Source of the DNA: Gammaproteobacteria bacterium
GTDB lineage: Bacteria; Pseudomonadota; Gammaproteobacteria; Pseudomonadales; Pseudohongiellaceae
Length of the DNA: 14,260 nucleotides
Reading direction: 5' to 3'
NCBI GenBank assembly: GCA_003556835.1
Contig: PWQG01000167.1
Coordinates: 1-14,260, forward strand
The position numbers and the translations under genes are program-made. Numbering within the stretch: the first letter of the stretch is position 1; every line of letters begins with the position of its first letter. Under the pieces are notes generated by a model. That model did no database searches. It saw only the letters and a list, made by a program, of their open reading frames with translations, and was not told the DNA's origin. Shown one piece after another: positions 1-7,317 of this stretch.

Positions 1-460
1 GCACGGCGCGGTCGACGATCGGATCCACAAATCCGGAAATGTCCCCGCCGTAGGAAGCGATTTCTCGCACCAGGGTGGAGGAGATGTAGGACAGATGCTC
101 TTCGGGCGCCATGAAGATGGTCTCGATTTCCGGGTCCATGGCGCGGTTCATGCCCACCAGCTGGAACTCGTACTCGAAGTCAGCCACGGTGCGCAGGCCA
201 CGCAGAATGATGCGCGCATCGCAACGGCGGACAAAGTCGGTCAACAGGGTGTCGAAGGCAATCACCTCGACATTGGGCAAATGCGCCAGCACCTGTTGCG
301 CCAATTCCACGCGCTTTTCCGTTGGCAATGACGTGGTTTTCTGACGGTTGCTGCCGACCGCCACGATGATCTTGTCGAACAGGCGCGAGGCGCGCTGGAC
401 CAGGTCCGTATGGCCATTGGTGATCGGGTTGAACGTACCGGGGTACACCGCTGTTTTCAT
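1..460 (-). CDS. coaD: Phosphopantetheine adenylyltransferase, C-terminus cut by window edge
   Basis: CoaD transfers AMP from ATP to 4'-phosphopantetheine to make dephospho-CoA, the penultimate step of coenzyme A synthesis in the cytoplasm. I translated the minus strand from the ATG at 458-460 and read 153 residues without a stop to the window edge. The family is normally about 160 residues, so only the last few are missing. Visible signatures are the nucleotidyltransferase motif PGTFNPITNGH (residues 7-17, catalytic His17), RGLRTVADFEYE (88-99) and the ATP-binding ISSTLVRE (127-134 region). A purine-rich GGAATGAG lies just upstream of the start. It follows yheT and rsmD on the same strand, separated from yheT by 60 bases; rsmD next to coaD is a common gammaproteobacterial arrangement. 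Identification is very secure; only the C-terminus is unseen. Confidence 0.96.
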   Translation of the reverse strand, partial: MKTAVYPGTFNPITNGHTDLVQRASRLFDKIIVAVGSNRQKTTSLPTEKRVELAQQVLAHLPNVEVIAFDTLLTDFVRRCDARIILRGLRTVADFEYEFQLVGMNRAMDPEIETIFMAPEEHLSYISSTLVREIASYGGDISGFVDPIVDRAV

Positions 461-520
461 GTCTCATTCCAATTAACTGTCCCTGACGGCCTGCTACCCT
501 ACACCAGCCGGGGACCGGTG

Positions 521-1555
521 TCAGCAGCCGTTCAGCTGCATATAGTGCAGGATGCGTTTCTCCAACCAGTCCTTGTCGCCACTGACGGCGAAACCGACAT
601 GGCCACCGCCGTGGTGAATATCCCAGTGGATATTGTCCGGCGTCCGCCGCCGATCAGGCAAACCGGACAGCGGGATGATGGGATCATTCTGTCCGTGAAT
701 GACCAGGGTGGGTATCGTGACCGCATCCAGCACGCGGTCGCTGCTGCAGCGATCATAATAATCCTGTGCTCCAGCAAAGCCGTTCAGTGGCGCGGTGATC
801 CGCTCATCGAATTCACGCAGGTCCCTGCAACGGCGCGGATCCTCCAGGGCCTGCATATCGGCCAGGGATTGCAGCAGTCCCTCTCGCTCGAAATACCGCT
901 GCTTTTCCTCGAAGGCAACCACCAGGCGGCGCAGGAAATACCGCCCGTAATAACGGGAGACCCGACCCGAAATCATGAAATCACAACAATGCGCCAGGGA
1001 AAAAGGATTGGAAACCGCCACGGCTGCACGAACCCGGGGCTGCAATGTGGATTCCGCCAACCAGCGAAACAGGACATTGGCCCCCAGGGAGTACCCCACG
1101 GTCACCAGTGGCCTCTGATCGTCTCCCAGCAGGGTCTGCAGCACGGCCTCGACATCGTCACTACAACCCGAATGATAGCTTCGTGCCAGTCGATTGGGCT
1201 CACCGCTGCAGCCACGCAGATTCATGGCTGCGCTCTCGTAGCCAGCAGCGGCCAGCTGTGCCTGCAGGGCAAGCACGTAGGGCGAAGCGGAGCAGCCGCC
1301 CAGGCCATGGATGATGAAGACCAGCGGCGCCTCTCGACGCTCGGGCCGGGCCTGAGGATTCGGCATTTGCCGATCGACATCAATGAAATCGCCGTCGTCC
1401 AGCAGGATCCGCTGGCGCTGTCGAGCCAGCTCCGGCACCGGACCGAGTTTGCGCCACAAGGTCTGCAGATGACCACCCGGCAACCACCAGGGTGCCCGGT
1501 AGGGGGTCAACTGTTGATGCAGATCGGATGGACCGAGACTCAATGATTCTGACAT
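521..1555 (-). CDS. yheT: YheT-family alpha/beta hydrolase
   Basis: This is a 344-residue predicted cytoplasmic serine hydrolase of the YheT/ABHD1-3 (AB_hydrolase_4) family, whose members are putative esterases with poorly defined substrates. The N-terminal WWLPGGHLQTLW (23-34) is typical of the family. The oxyanion-side HGLGG lies at 83-87. The nucleophile elbow GYSLG (154-158) gives Ser156, the acid is probably Asp291 in HGQNDPIIP, and the base His319 in HHGGGHVGF, so the triad looks complete. No signal peptide is seen. The ATG at 1553-1555 lies inside the end of rsmD (16-base overlap), with no strong ribosome-binding site, which suggests translation coupled to rsmD. The next in-frame Met is far downstream, so this start is the sensible one. 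Substrate unknown; family assignment is confident. Confidence 0.92.
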   Translation of the reverse strand: MSESLSLGPSDLHQQLTPYRAPWWLPGGHLQTLWRKLGPVPELARQRQRILLDDGDFIDVDRQMPNPQARPERREAPLVFIIHGLGGCSASPYVLALQAQLAAAGYESAAMNLRGCSGEPNRLARSYHSGCSDDVEAVLQTLLGDDQRPLVTVGYSLGANVLFRWLAESTLQPRVRAAVAVSNPFSLAHCCDFMISGRVSRYYGRYFLRRLVVAFEEKQRYFEREGLLQSLADMQALEDPRRCRDLREFDERITAPLNGFAGAQDYYDRCSSDRVLDAVTIPTLVIHGQNDPIIPLSGLPDRRRTPDNIHWDIHHGGGHVGFAVSGDKDWLEKRILHYMQLNGC

Positions 1556-2127
1556 AAGGCGTAATGTACCCTGCCTGCGCGACGGGATTTCAACAGCTCC
1601 CAGTCACCAGGAAGCTCACTCTCGGACAATGCTTTGTCCGACTCCAGAAAAATACGGGCCCCTGCCTTCAGCAGATCATGCTCGCGCAGGGCCCGGCAGG
1701 CCGGGAACAACAGGTCACTATCGTAAGGCGGATCCAGGAAGACAATATCAAATGCGCGGCGCGGCCCGTCCGCCAGCTGTTCCAGGGCCTGCAGGGCATC
1801 CTGCACCAACAACTCCGCATTGTCTGCAGCCAGCAGTCGAAGGTTGTTACGCAGCACCGCCGCCACCGACGCTGACTTCTCGACGAAGGTCACCGAACGC
1901 GCGCCTCGCGACAGGGCCTCCAGGCCGCAGGCACCACTCCCGGCAAAAAGATCCAGGCAGTCGGCCGCCACCACCTCGGCTTGCAACCAGTTGAACAGGG
2001 TCTCTCGCACCCGGTCCGCGGTGGGCCGCAAACCCGGTGCATCGGGAAACTCCAGACGCCGGCTGCGCCAGCTCCCCCCGATGATCCGCAACTGCTGCTT
2101 TCTTGCCGTTCCGGCGGCTCTGCCCAT
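1540..2127 (-). CDS. rsmD: 16S rRNA (guanine(966)-N2)-methyltransferase RsmD
   Basis: RsmD uses S-adenosylmethionine to methylate N2 of G966 in 16S rRNA on the assembled small subunit. The 195-residue protein has the usual family length. It shows the N-terminal RIIGGSWRSRRL (14-25) and RPTADRVRETLFNWL (34-48), the SAM-binding DLFAGSGACGLEALSRGA (59-76), and the catalytic DPPY (132-135) shared by N2-guanine and N6-adenine methyltransferases. It is transcribed divergently from ftsY across a 70-base gap and overlaps the downstream yheT by 16 bases, indicating a minus-strand rsmD-yheT(-coaD) operon. Two GATAAT hexamers read on the minus strand in the gap (within about 2164-2180) could serve as -10 elements, but no matching -35 is clear. 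Confidence 0.96.
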   Translation of the reverse strand: MGRAAGTARKQQLRIIGGSWRSRRLEFPDAPGLRPTADRVRETLFNWLQAEVVAADCLDLFAGSGACGLEALSRGARSVTFVEKSASVAAVLRNNLRLLAADNAELLVQDALQALEQLADGPRRAFDIVFLDPPYDSDLLFPACRALREHDLLKAGARIFLESDKALSESELPGDWELLKSRRAGRVHYALCQNH

Positions 2128-2139
2128 TACTGCTCCCGG

Positions 2140-2169
2140 TTACCCTGCAGGGCGTCAAAGTGCTATTAT
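2140..2169 (+). promoter_or_regulatory. Candidate sigma-70 promoter for ftsY (extended -10)
   Basis: In the 70-base gap between rsmD and ftsY, TGC followed by TATTAT (2161-2169) makes an extended -10 element about 28 bases before the ftsY ATG. A poor -35 match, TTACCC at 2140-2145, sits 18 bases upstream. An extended -10 can work with a weak -35, so this is plausible but unproven. A perfect 10-base palindrome, CCCTGCAGGG, overlaps the spacer at 2143-2152. Confidence 0.35.
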
Positions 2170-2197
2170 CTCCGATTATCAACAGCATCGGTATTCC

Positions 2198-3280
2198 ATG
2201 TTCGATTTTATCAAGAAACGCAAACAGGCGCCCAACGCCGACCAATCGGAAAAGCCCGCCGACACGCCGGATCACGAAGCAGCAAGCACTGCCGATGAAG
2301 CAGGCGAGGCTGCAACTGCCGGGAACCCTGCCCGGCAGGAAACGCAGGAAAAACCGACCGGATTTTTCGGCCGCCTCAAGCAGGGCCTGAGTCGCACCCG
2401 CAACAACCTGGCCGACGGCCTGAACTCACTGCTGAGCGGCAAACGCGAGATCGATCCGGAACTGCTGGAGGACATCGAGACCCAGCTGCTGTCAGCCGAC
2501 CTCGGCATCGAAGCCACCGATCACATCATCGGCGCCCTGACCGTTCGCCTCAAGCGCAAGCAACTCAAGGACCCGCAGGCCCTGATGGACAGCCTGCAGC
2601 AGGAACTGCGCGAGCTGTTGTCGCCCTGCACGGCACCACTGCAGATCGACACCTCACAGAAACCCTGGGTGATGCTGGTCGTCGGCGTCAATGGCGTGGG
2701 CAAGACCACCACCATCGGCAAGCTGACCCAGCGCCTGCAGAACGAGGGCAAATCGGTGATGCTGGCCGCCGGTGATACCTTCCGCGCGGCAGCGGTGGAA
2801 CAACTGGTGGTCTGGGGCGAGCGCAACAAGGTTCCGGTGATCTCCCAGGCCACCGGTTCCGACAGCGCTTCGGTCATCTATGACGCCTATCAGTCTGCCC
2901 GGGCCCGTAACATCGATGTGCTGATTGCGGACACGGCCGGACGCCTGCACAACAAAAGCAACCTGATGCAGGAACTGGAAAAGATTGTCCGCGTCCTGAA
3001 AAAACAGGACGAATCCGTGCCGCATGAGACCATGCTGGTACTCGACGCCACCACCGGACAGAACGCCCTGAGCCAGGCCCGCAGTTTCAATGATTGCGTG
3101 AAACTCAGCGGTATCACCCTGACCAAGCTCGATGGCACCGCCAAGGGCGGCATGGTCTTTGCGATCGCCAAGGAGCTGCAATTGCCCATCCGCTTCATCG
3201 GTGTTGGCGAGCAACTCGATGATCTGCGCCCCTTTGACGCAAATGAGTTCGTCACGGCACTTTTCGATCCGGGCGACTGA
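2198..3280 (+). CDS. ftsY: Signal recognition particle receptor FtsY
   Basis: FtsY is the membrane-associated GTPase that docks SRP (Ffh-4.5S RNA) carrying ribosome-nascent chains, delivering them to the Sec/YidC machinery. The start at 2198 gives MFDFIKKRKQ and 360 residues. An amphipathic basic N-terminus and an acidic, low-complexity A domain (about 11-55) precede a GFFGRLKQGLSRTRNNL segment (55-71), the helical N domain and the G domain. G-domain motifs are GVNGVGKTT (163-171), DTFRAAA (193-199), DTAGR (245-249), TKLDGTAKGG (309-318) and GVGEQLDDL (335-343). The reading frame stays open for 126 codons upstream, but that stretch lies antisense to rsmD and is not FtsY-like. No strong Shine-Dalgarno is visible. 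It leads the ftsY-ftsE-ftsX operon, with 17 bases before ftsE. Confidence 0.97.
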   Translation: MFDFIKKRKQAPNADQSEKPADTPDHEAASTADEAGEAATAGNPARQETQEKPTGFFGRLKQGLSRTRNNLADGLNSLLSGKREIDPELLEDIETQLLSADLGIEATDHIIGALTVRLKRKQLKDPQALMDSLQQELRELLSPCTAPLQIDTSQKPWVMLVVGVNGVGKTTTIGKLTQRLQNEGKSVMLAAGDTFRAAAVEQLVVWGERNKVPVISQATGSDSASVIYDAYQSARARNIDVLIADTAGRLHNKSNLMQELEKIVRVLKKQDESVPHETMLVLDATTGQNALSQARSFNDCVKLSGITLTKLDGTAKGGMVFAIAKELQLPIRFIGVGEQLDDLRPFDANEFVTALFDPGD

Positions 3281-3297
3281 CAGAACCGTAAACACAC

Positions 3298-3996
3298 ATG
3301 ATCCGATTCGACCAGGTCAGCATGCAATACCCCGGCGGTCATGACGCCCTGCGCGAACTGAGCTTCGAACTGGAGCGCGGCGAATTGGCCTTCATCACCG
3401 GCCGCTCCGGCGCCGGCAAAAGCACCCTGCTGAAACTGATCATGCGCATGGAGAAAAGCAGCCGGGGTCAAGTCATTGTCAATGGCCAGAACCTGGCGCG
3501 CATGTCGCGACGGCAGATCCCCGGTTACCGGCGCCGCATTGGCGTGGTGTTCCAGGATCATCAATTGTTGTTCGACCGCAGCGTATTCGACAATGTCATG
3601 CTGCCCCTGCAGATCGAGGCCTATGACCGGCGCGAAGCCGCCCGCCGGGTGCGCGCTGCGCTGGACAAGGTCGGTCTGCTGAAAAAGGAAAAACTCAATC
3701 CCCTGGTGCTCTCCGGCGGCGAACAGCAACGTGTCGGAATTGCCCGGGCCGTGGTCAACCGCCCACAGATCATCCTCGCCGACGAACCGACCGGCAATCT
3801 GGATCCGGAGCTCTCCGGCGAGATCATGAAACTGTTCGAACAGTTCAACCGCATCGGGGTGAGCATGCTGATCGCCAGTCATGACCTGGCCCTGATTGCC
3901 CGGTTGCGCCATCGCATCCTGACCCTTGACCAGGGACGCCTGGTGCAGGAATTGACACAGGAAGAGGTCACTGCAACCCGGGATGTGCGCCCATGA
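3298..3996 (+). CDS. ftsE: Cell division ATP-binding protein FtsE
   Basis: FtsE is the cytoplasmic ATPase of the FtsEX complex. With FtsX it recruits and activates periplasmic murein hydrolases through partners such as EnvC, and acts in divisome assembly rather than in transport. The 232-residue ABC protein is intact: Walker [10 protein letters not shown] (35-43), Q-loop Gln86 in VVFQDHQLL, signature LSGGEQQR (138-145), Walker B ILADEP (159-164) and switch His195 in ASHDL. The N-terminus [14 protein letters not shown] matches the family start, which fixes the ATG at 3298 although no Shine-Dalgarno precedes it; coupling to ftsY translation is likely. Its stop overlaps the ftsX start in an ATGA (3993-3996). 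Confidence 0.97.
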   Translation: MIRFDQVSMQYPGGHDALRELSFELERGELAFITGRSGAGKSTLLKLIMRMEKSSRGQVIVNGQNLARMSRRQIPGYRRRIGVVFQDHQLLFDRSVFDNVMLPLQIEAYDRREAARRVRAALDKVGLLKKEKLNPLVLSGGEQQRVGIARAVVNRPQIILADEPTGNLDPELSGEIMKLFEQFNRIGVSMLIASHDLALIARLRHRILTLDQGRLVQELTQEEVTATRDVRP

Positions 3997-4949
3997 CGCG
4001 CAAACGACAGAGCAGCGCCACGCACGACCTGCGCAGCGGCCTGCCCGCGCGCCTGGAAGCACACCGCGACACCGCCCGGGACAGCCTCAAACGCATTCGC
4101 AGGCATTGGGGCAGCAACATCATGACCATGGCCGTGATCGGTATCGCCCTGCTTCTGCCAGCATTGTTGTCACTGGCCCTGATCAATCTGTCCCAGCTGG
4201 GCGGGGAGCTGCGGCAGAGTGGGCAGATGCAGCTCTACCTGGATGATGCGGTATCAGAGCAAGCCGCTGACGAACTGCGCGAGCAGCTGCTGGAGGACAA
4301 TCGTGTCAGCACGGTGGACTACATCTCCCGCGAACAGGCCGCTGCCGATTTCAGGCAGCACTCCGGTATGGGCGATATCCTGTCCGCCCTGTCCGGGAAT
4401 CCATTGCCCGCCAGCCTGGTACTGCAGCCCGCAAGCGCAAACCCGCAAGAAGTGCGGGCACTGGCAGCTGATCTGGCCGCCCGCCCGGAGGTGGAGCAGT
4501 TACAGATTGATCTGGAGTGGCTGCAACGCCTGGACCGGCTGTTGGACTTTGCCAGCCGCGTCACCATCGCACTGGCGGTCATCCTGGCCCTTGCCGTGCT
4601 GTTCGTGGTGGGCAACACCATTCGCCTCGCCATCGAGAACCGGCGGTCGGAGATCATGGTGGTGAAGTTGGTGGGTGGTACGGACGGCTTTGTCGCGCGC
4701 CCGTTTCTCTACACCGGCTTCTGGCTCGGACTGGGCGGCGGGCTGCTGGCCCTGCTCATGCTGTTTCTGCTGCTCTGGCTGCTGACGCCCCCACTTGCCG
4801 GGTTGCTGGCCACCTATGACAGCCAGTGGCAGCTACATGGTCCCGGCGCGGGCCTGATCCTGGCCCTCGGCACCGGTGGCGCCCTGCTCGGCTGGCTGGG
4901 CGCCCTGGTGTCCGTGCGTCTACACCTGCGGCATATCGAACCCCGCTGA
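3993..4949 (+). CDS. ftsX: Cell division membrane protein FtsX
   Basis: FtsX is the inner-membrane partner of FtsE and carries the periplasmic domain that signals to cell-wall hydrolase regulators at the septum. The 318-residue protein has a basic cytoplasmic tail (1-43) and a first membrane segment near 44-66. A periplasmic domain follows at about 67-187 and contains the typical YISREQAAADF (110-120). Three further segments lie near 188-211, 237-264 and 285-309. This four-helix layout with one large loop is the FtsX/MacB fold of the family. IRLAIENRRSEIMVVKLVG (210-228) is the conserved cytoplasmic coupling stretch. The start overlaps the ftsE stop by four bases, a hallmark of translational coupling. 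The gene ends 25 bases from the oppositely oriented peptidase gene; no clear terminator was seen in that gap. Confidence 0.96.
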   Translation: MTRKRQSSATHDLRSGLPARLEAHRDTARDSLKRIRRHWGSNIMTMAVIGIALLLPALLSLALINLSQLGGELRQSGQMQLYLDDAVSEQAADELREQLLEDNRVSTVDYISREQAAADFRQHSGMGDILSALSGNPLPASLVLQPASANPQEVRALAADLAARPEVEQLQIDLEWLQRLDRLLDFASRVTIALAVILALAVLFVVGNTIRLAIENRRSEIMVVKLVGGTDGFVARPFLYTGFWLGLGGGLLALLMLFLLLWLLTPPLAGLLATYDSQWQLHGPGAGLILALGTGGALLGWLGALVSVRLHLRHIEPR

Positions 4950-4974
4950 TGACAGGTCCAGAAAATCCGGGAAC

Positions 4975-7062
4975 CTACCAGATCTCGACGCGCTCGCCCT
5001 CGGGAATGAACATCTCGTCACCCTCGGACACGTCAAAGGCCTCGTAAAATTCCGGCATATTCGACAGCACACCAATTACCCGGAACTCACCCGGTGAATG
5101 CGGGCCGGTCACCAGTTGCTGGCGCAGTGCCTCTTCGCGATACTGGATTCGCCAGACCTGACCCCAGCCCATGAAGAAGCGCTGGTCTCCACTGAACCCT
5201 TCAATCACTTCAGCCGGCTCACCATCCAGGGACTTGCGATAGGCCCGGTGGGCCACCCGCAGGCCACCAAGATCGGCGATGTTTTCGCCAAGAGCCAGCT
5301 CACCCTGGATGAACATGCCAGGCAGGGGCTCATAGGCACTGTACTGATCCACCATGACCTGGGCGCGAGACTGGAACTGCTCCTCATCCGCCTCGGTCCA
5401 CCAGTCACGCAGATTACCCTCGCCATCGGAGCGTCGGCCCTGATCATCAAAGGCATGGGTGATTTCGTGACCGATCACGCCACCAATGGCACCGTAATTG
5501 ACCGCGTCATCTGCTTCGACATTGAAGAAAGGTGGCTGCAGGATCGCGGCCGGGAACACAATCTCGTTCATGGTGGAGCTGTAGTAGGCATTGACGGTCT
5601 GTGGCGTCATGCCCCATTCTCCACGATCCACTTCCGAGTCAAGACGGTCCAGCATGCGATCCCAGTCACAGCTCGTGGCCCGGTGGATATTGCCCAGCAG
5701 ATCATCGGCGGCAATCTGCACGCAACTGTAGTCCCGCCAGCTGTCCTCGTCCGGATGACCGATCTTGGTGTTCAGCGTGGCGAGCTTCGCCCGGGCTTCC
5801 TCGCGGGTTTCCTCACCCATCCACTCGAGCTCATCAATGGCGTCTTCAAAAGCCAGCTTGATGTTCTCCACCATGTCCTGCATGCGCTCACGCGCCTGTT
5901 CCGGGAAGTGCTCCTCGACATAGAAGCGGCCGACCAGGAAACCCAGGGCGGACTCCACGGCGCCGACGCCCCGCTTTTCACGCGAGCGCATCTCGGGCTG
6001 TCCCCTCAGGATACGTCCGTAGAAATCGAAATTCTCCTCGACGAAGGGGCTGGACAGGTACGGTGCGGCCCGGCGCAGGGTATGGAAACGCTGGTAATCC
6101 TGCCAGTCCCCCAGATCCACGTCGCGGTACAGCTCGGCCACGGCGGTCAGGTAATCGGGCTGGCGCACCACCGCTTCTTCGATGGATTCCAGCCCGGCCG
6201 CCTCCAGGAAGCGCAACCAGTCGAAGGCTGGTGCCAGCTCGTCGAGTTCATACCGCGAGACCAGGTTGTAGGTGGCCGTCCGGTCGCGGTTCTGCACCCG
6301 TGTCCATTGCTGTTCCGCCAGGCGGGTTTCCAGGGCCAGGATGCGCTCAGCAGCCTCGCGTGGTTCCGGCAGGTCGGCGAGTTCGAACATGTTGCTGATG
6401 TGCAGCATATACTGCTCGCGCAGCTGCTCGAAGCGGTCGTCATCACTGAGATAGTACTCGCGATCCGGCATACCCAGACCACTCTGGCCCAGGGTGGTGA
6501 TATAACGATCCGACTGCCCCTGGTCCTGACTCACACCAAAACCGATGGGCGCTGCAATGCGCCGGGTCATGGCCTCTGCCCAGTGCAGTGGCAGCTCGTC
6601 ATGGCTTTCCCAGGCGTCAATCGCTTCAAGGTCCTGGCGAACGGGCTCCAGGCCACTGGCCTCGATCACCGCCTCGCCCATGAAAGACTGGAACAGGCCG
6701 GCAATCTTCTGCTCGTCGGAGCCGGGCACGTGGCCGGGCTCGTCAGCGATGGCACGGATGATGTCCAACACCTGCTGCTCGGCCCGTTCATTGAGTTCGT
6801 CAAAGCTGCCCCAGCGGGATCGGTCATCCGGAATTTCCGTGCGCTCGATCCAGCCCCCGTTCATGTAACGGAAAAAGTCGTCCTGGGGCCGCACATTGCG
6901 ATCCATGTTGTCGAGGTCAACGCCCAGCCCCAGGGTTGGCGGCACCGCTTCGTCTTCCATTTCCTGCGGCAATTCCTCGGGCGGCGAACAGGCCGCCAGC
7001 AATGTGGCGCAACCCAGCGCGGCGAGGAATCCTGCTCTGCGTGTTATCATCTGTCTCGACAT
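4975..7062 (-). CDS. M13-family zinc metallopeptidase, predicted lipoprotein (PepO/neprilysin-like)
   Basis: This 695-residue protein belongs to peptidase family M13 (neprilysin, endothelin-converting enzyme, bacterial PepO), whose members cut short peptides. The zinc site is complete: HEITH (532-536), third ligand Glu593 in GENIADLGG, substrate-binding NAYY (491-494) and the C-terminal PHSPGEFRV (654-662). The N-terminus has arginines, a hydrophobic stretch and a lipobox LAAC at 22-25. Cleavage and lipidation at Cys25 are therefore predicted, with Ser at +2 favouring the outer membrane under the usual Lol rule. TRRAGFL (7-13) faintly resembles a Tat motif. A strong GGAGAAGGG ribosome site sits just before the ATG. 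The protein is acidic. It faces ftsX convergently and rpoH divergently, so it is a single-gene unit splitting ftsX from rpoH. Physiological substrate unknown. Confidence 0.94.
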   Translation of the reverse strand: MSRQMITRRAGFLAALGCATLLAACSPPEELPQEMEDEAVPPTLGLGVDLDNMDRNVRPQDDFFRYMNGGWIERTEIPDDRSRWGSFDELNERAEQQVLDIIRAIADEPGHVPGSDEQKIAGLFQSFMGEAVIEASGLEPVRQDLEAIDAWESHDELPLHWAEAMTRRIAAPIGFGVSQDQGQSDRYITTLGQSGLGMPDREYYLSDDDRFEQLREQYMLHISNMFELADLPEPREAAERILALETRLAEQQWTRVQNRDRTATYNLVSRYELDELAPAFDWLRFLEAAGLESIEEAVVRQPDYLTAVAELYRDVDLGDWQDYQRFHTLRRAAPYLSSPFVEENFDFYGRILRGQPEMRSREKRGVGAVESALGFLVGRFYVEEHFPEQARERMQDMVENIKLAFEDAIDELEWMGEETREEARAKLATLNTKIGHPDEDSWRDYSCVQIAADDLLGNIHRATSCDWDRMLDRLDSEVDRGEWGMTPQTVNAYYSSTMNEIVFPAAILQPPFFNVEADDAVNYGAIGGVIGHEITHAFDDQGRRSDGEGNLRDWWTEADEEQFQSRAQVMVDQYSAYEPLPGMFIQGELALGENIADLGGLRVAHRAYRKSLDGEPAEVIEGFSGDQRFFMGWGQVWRIQYREEALRQQLVTGPHSPGEFRVIGVLSNMPEFYEAFDVSEGDEMFIPEGERVEIW

Positions 7063-7101
7063 CCGAACCCTTCTCCATTGATGGAATGAAAGTGTGGGTG
7101 C

Positions 7102-7107
7102 ATTATA
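7102..7107 (-). promoter_or_regulatory. -10 element of the M13 peptidase promoter
   Basis: Read on the minus strand this is a perfect TATAAT, placed about 40 bases upstream of the peptidase ATG, giving an expected start near 7095 and a leader of roughly 30 bases. The hexamer 17 bases upstream (CGGAAA) is a weak -35. A TTGAAA on the same strand (7133-7138) lies 25 bases away, too far for a normal spacer. The -10 match and position are good; strength and regulation are unknown. Confidence 0.5.
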
Positions 7108-7180
7108 GCTGTTTTGTGCCCCGTTTTCCGAATTTCAAGGAGCGGACTGCAGCCAGGCCTGGTTTTTTTCACCGACAGGG

Positions 7181-7207
7181 CTTGAAATCGCACGCATCGC
7201 CCCAACA
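7181..7207 (+). promoter_or_regulatory. Candidate sigma-32 (heat-shock) promoter upstream of rpoH
   Basis: CTTGAAA at 7181-7187 matches the sigma-32 -35 consensus at all seven positions. After 12 bases comes CCCCAACA at 7200-7207, which matches the first five bases of the -10 consensus CCCCATNT. The spacing is at the short end of the known range. A start near 7214 would give a leader of about 100 bases ahead of rpoH. Autoregulation of rpoH by sigma-32 is documented in Caulobacter; in E. coli the rpoH promoters use other sigma factors. The assignment here rests on sequence pattern only. Confidence 0.4.
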
Positions 7208-7244
7208 AGTAGTTGCGGAAATGGCAGAACGTCCCGGCCAGATA

Positions 7245-7274
7245 TGGTCGCACTGGAATGAACTCTGCTAAAAT
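7245..7274 (+). promoter_or_regulatory. Candidate sigma-70 promoter of rpoH (extended -10)
   Basis: TGC followed by TAAAAT (7266-7274) forms an extended -10 element (five of six matches to TATAAT plus the TG). The hexamer 18 bases upstream, TGGTCG at 7245-7250, is a poor -35 with three matches. The expected start near 7281 leaves a leader of about 37 bases before the rpoH ATG. This is the best housekeeping promoter candidate for rpoH in the region. Confidence 0.5.
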
Positions 7275-7317
7275 GAGGGTCTTGAAGGCCATACACACGA
7301 GGTAGGCGAGAGCATCT

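Noticed and set aside
501..521. ACACC/GGTGT and CCGG/CCGG inverted repeats between yheT and coaD
   Set aside because: The two pairings compete, the stems are short and no T-run follows in the minus direction. It would also separate genes that look co-transcribed.
410..1546. Long open frame on the plus strand opposite yheT
   Set aside because: It lies wholly antisense to a well-recognised hydrolase, has no family resemblance, and reflects the codon bias of GC-rich DNA.
2143..2152. Perfect palindrome CCCTGCAGGG between rsmD and ftsY
   Set aside because: Ten-base palindromes are expected by chance in GC-rich DNA, and there is no second copy nearby to suggest an operator.
1820..2197. Upstream extension of the ftsY frame
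   Set aside because: It is antisense to rsmD and unlike FtsY; MFDFIKKRK at 2198 is a normal FtsY start.
4950..4974. Possible bidirectional terminator between ftsX and the peptidase gene
   Set aside because: AGGTCC and GGAACCT pair only with a bulge and there is no T-run; support is too weak.
5098..7089. A 663-codon open frame on the plus strand opposite the M13 peptidase
   Set aside because: The minus-strand protein has a complete catalytic site, signal peptide, ribosome site and promoter. The antisense frame has no recognisable domain and is a mirror of it.
7152..7170. CCAGGCCTGG followed by seven T as an intrinsic terminator upstream of rpoH
   Set aside because: The palindrome has no room for a loop unless the stem shrinks to three pairs, so it would not form a stable terminator hairpin.
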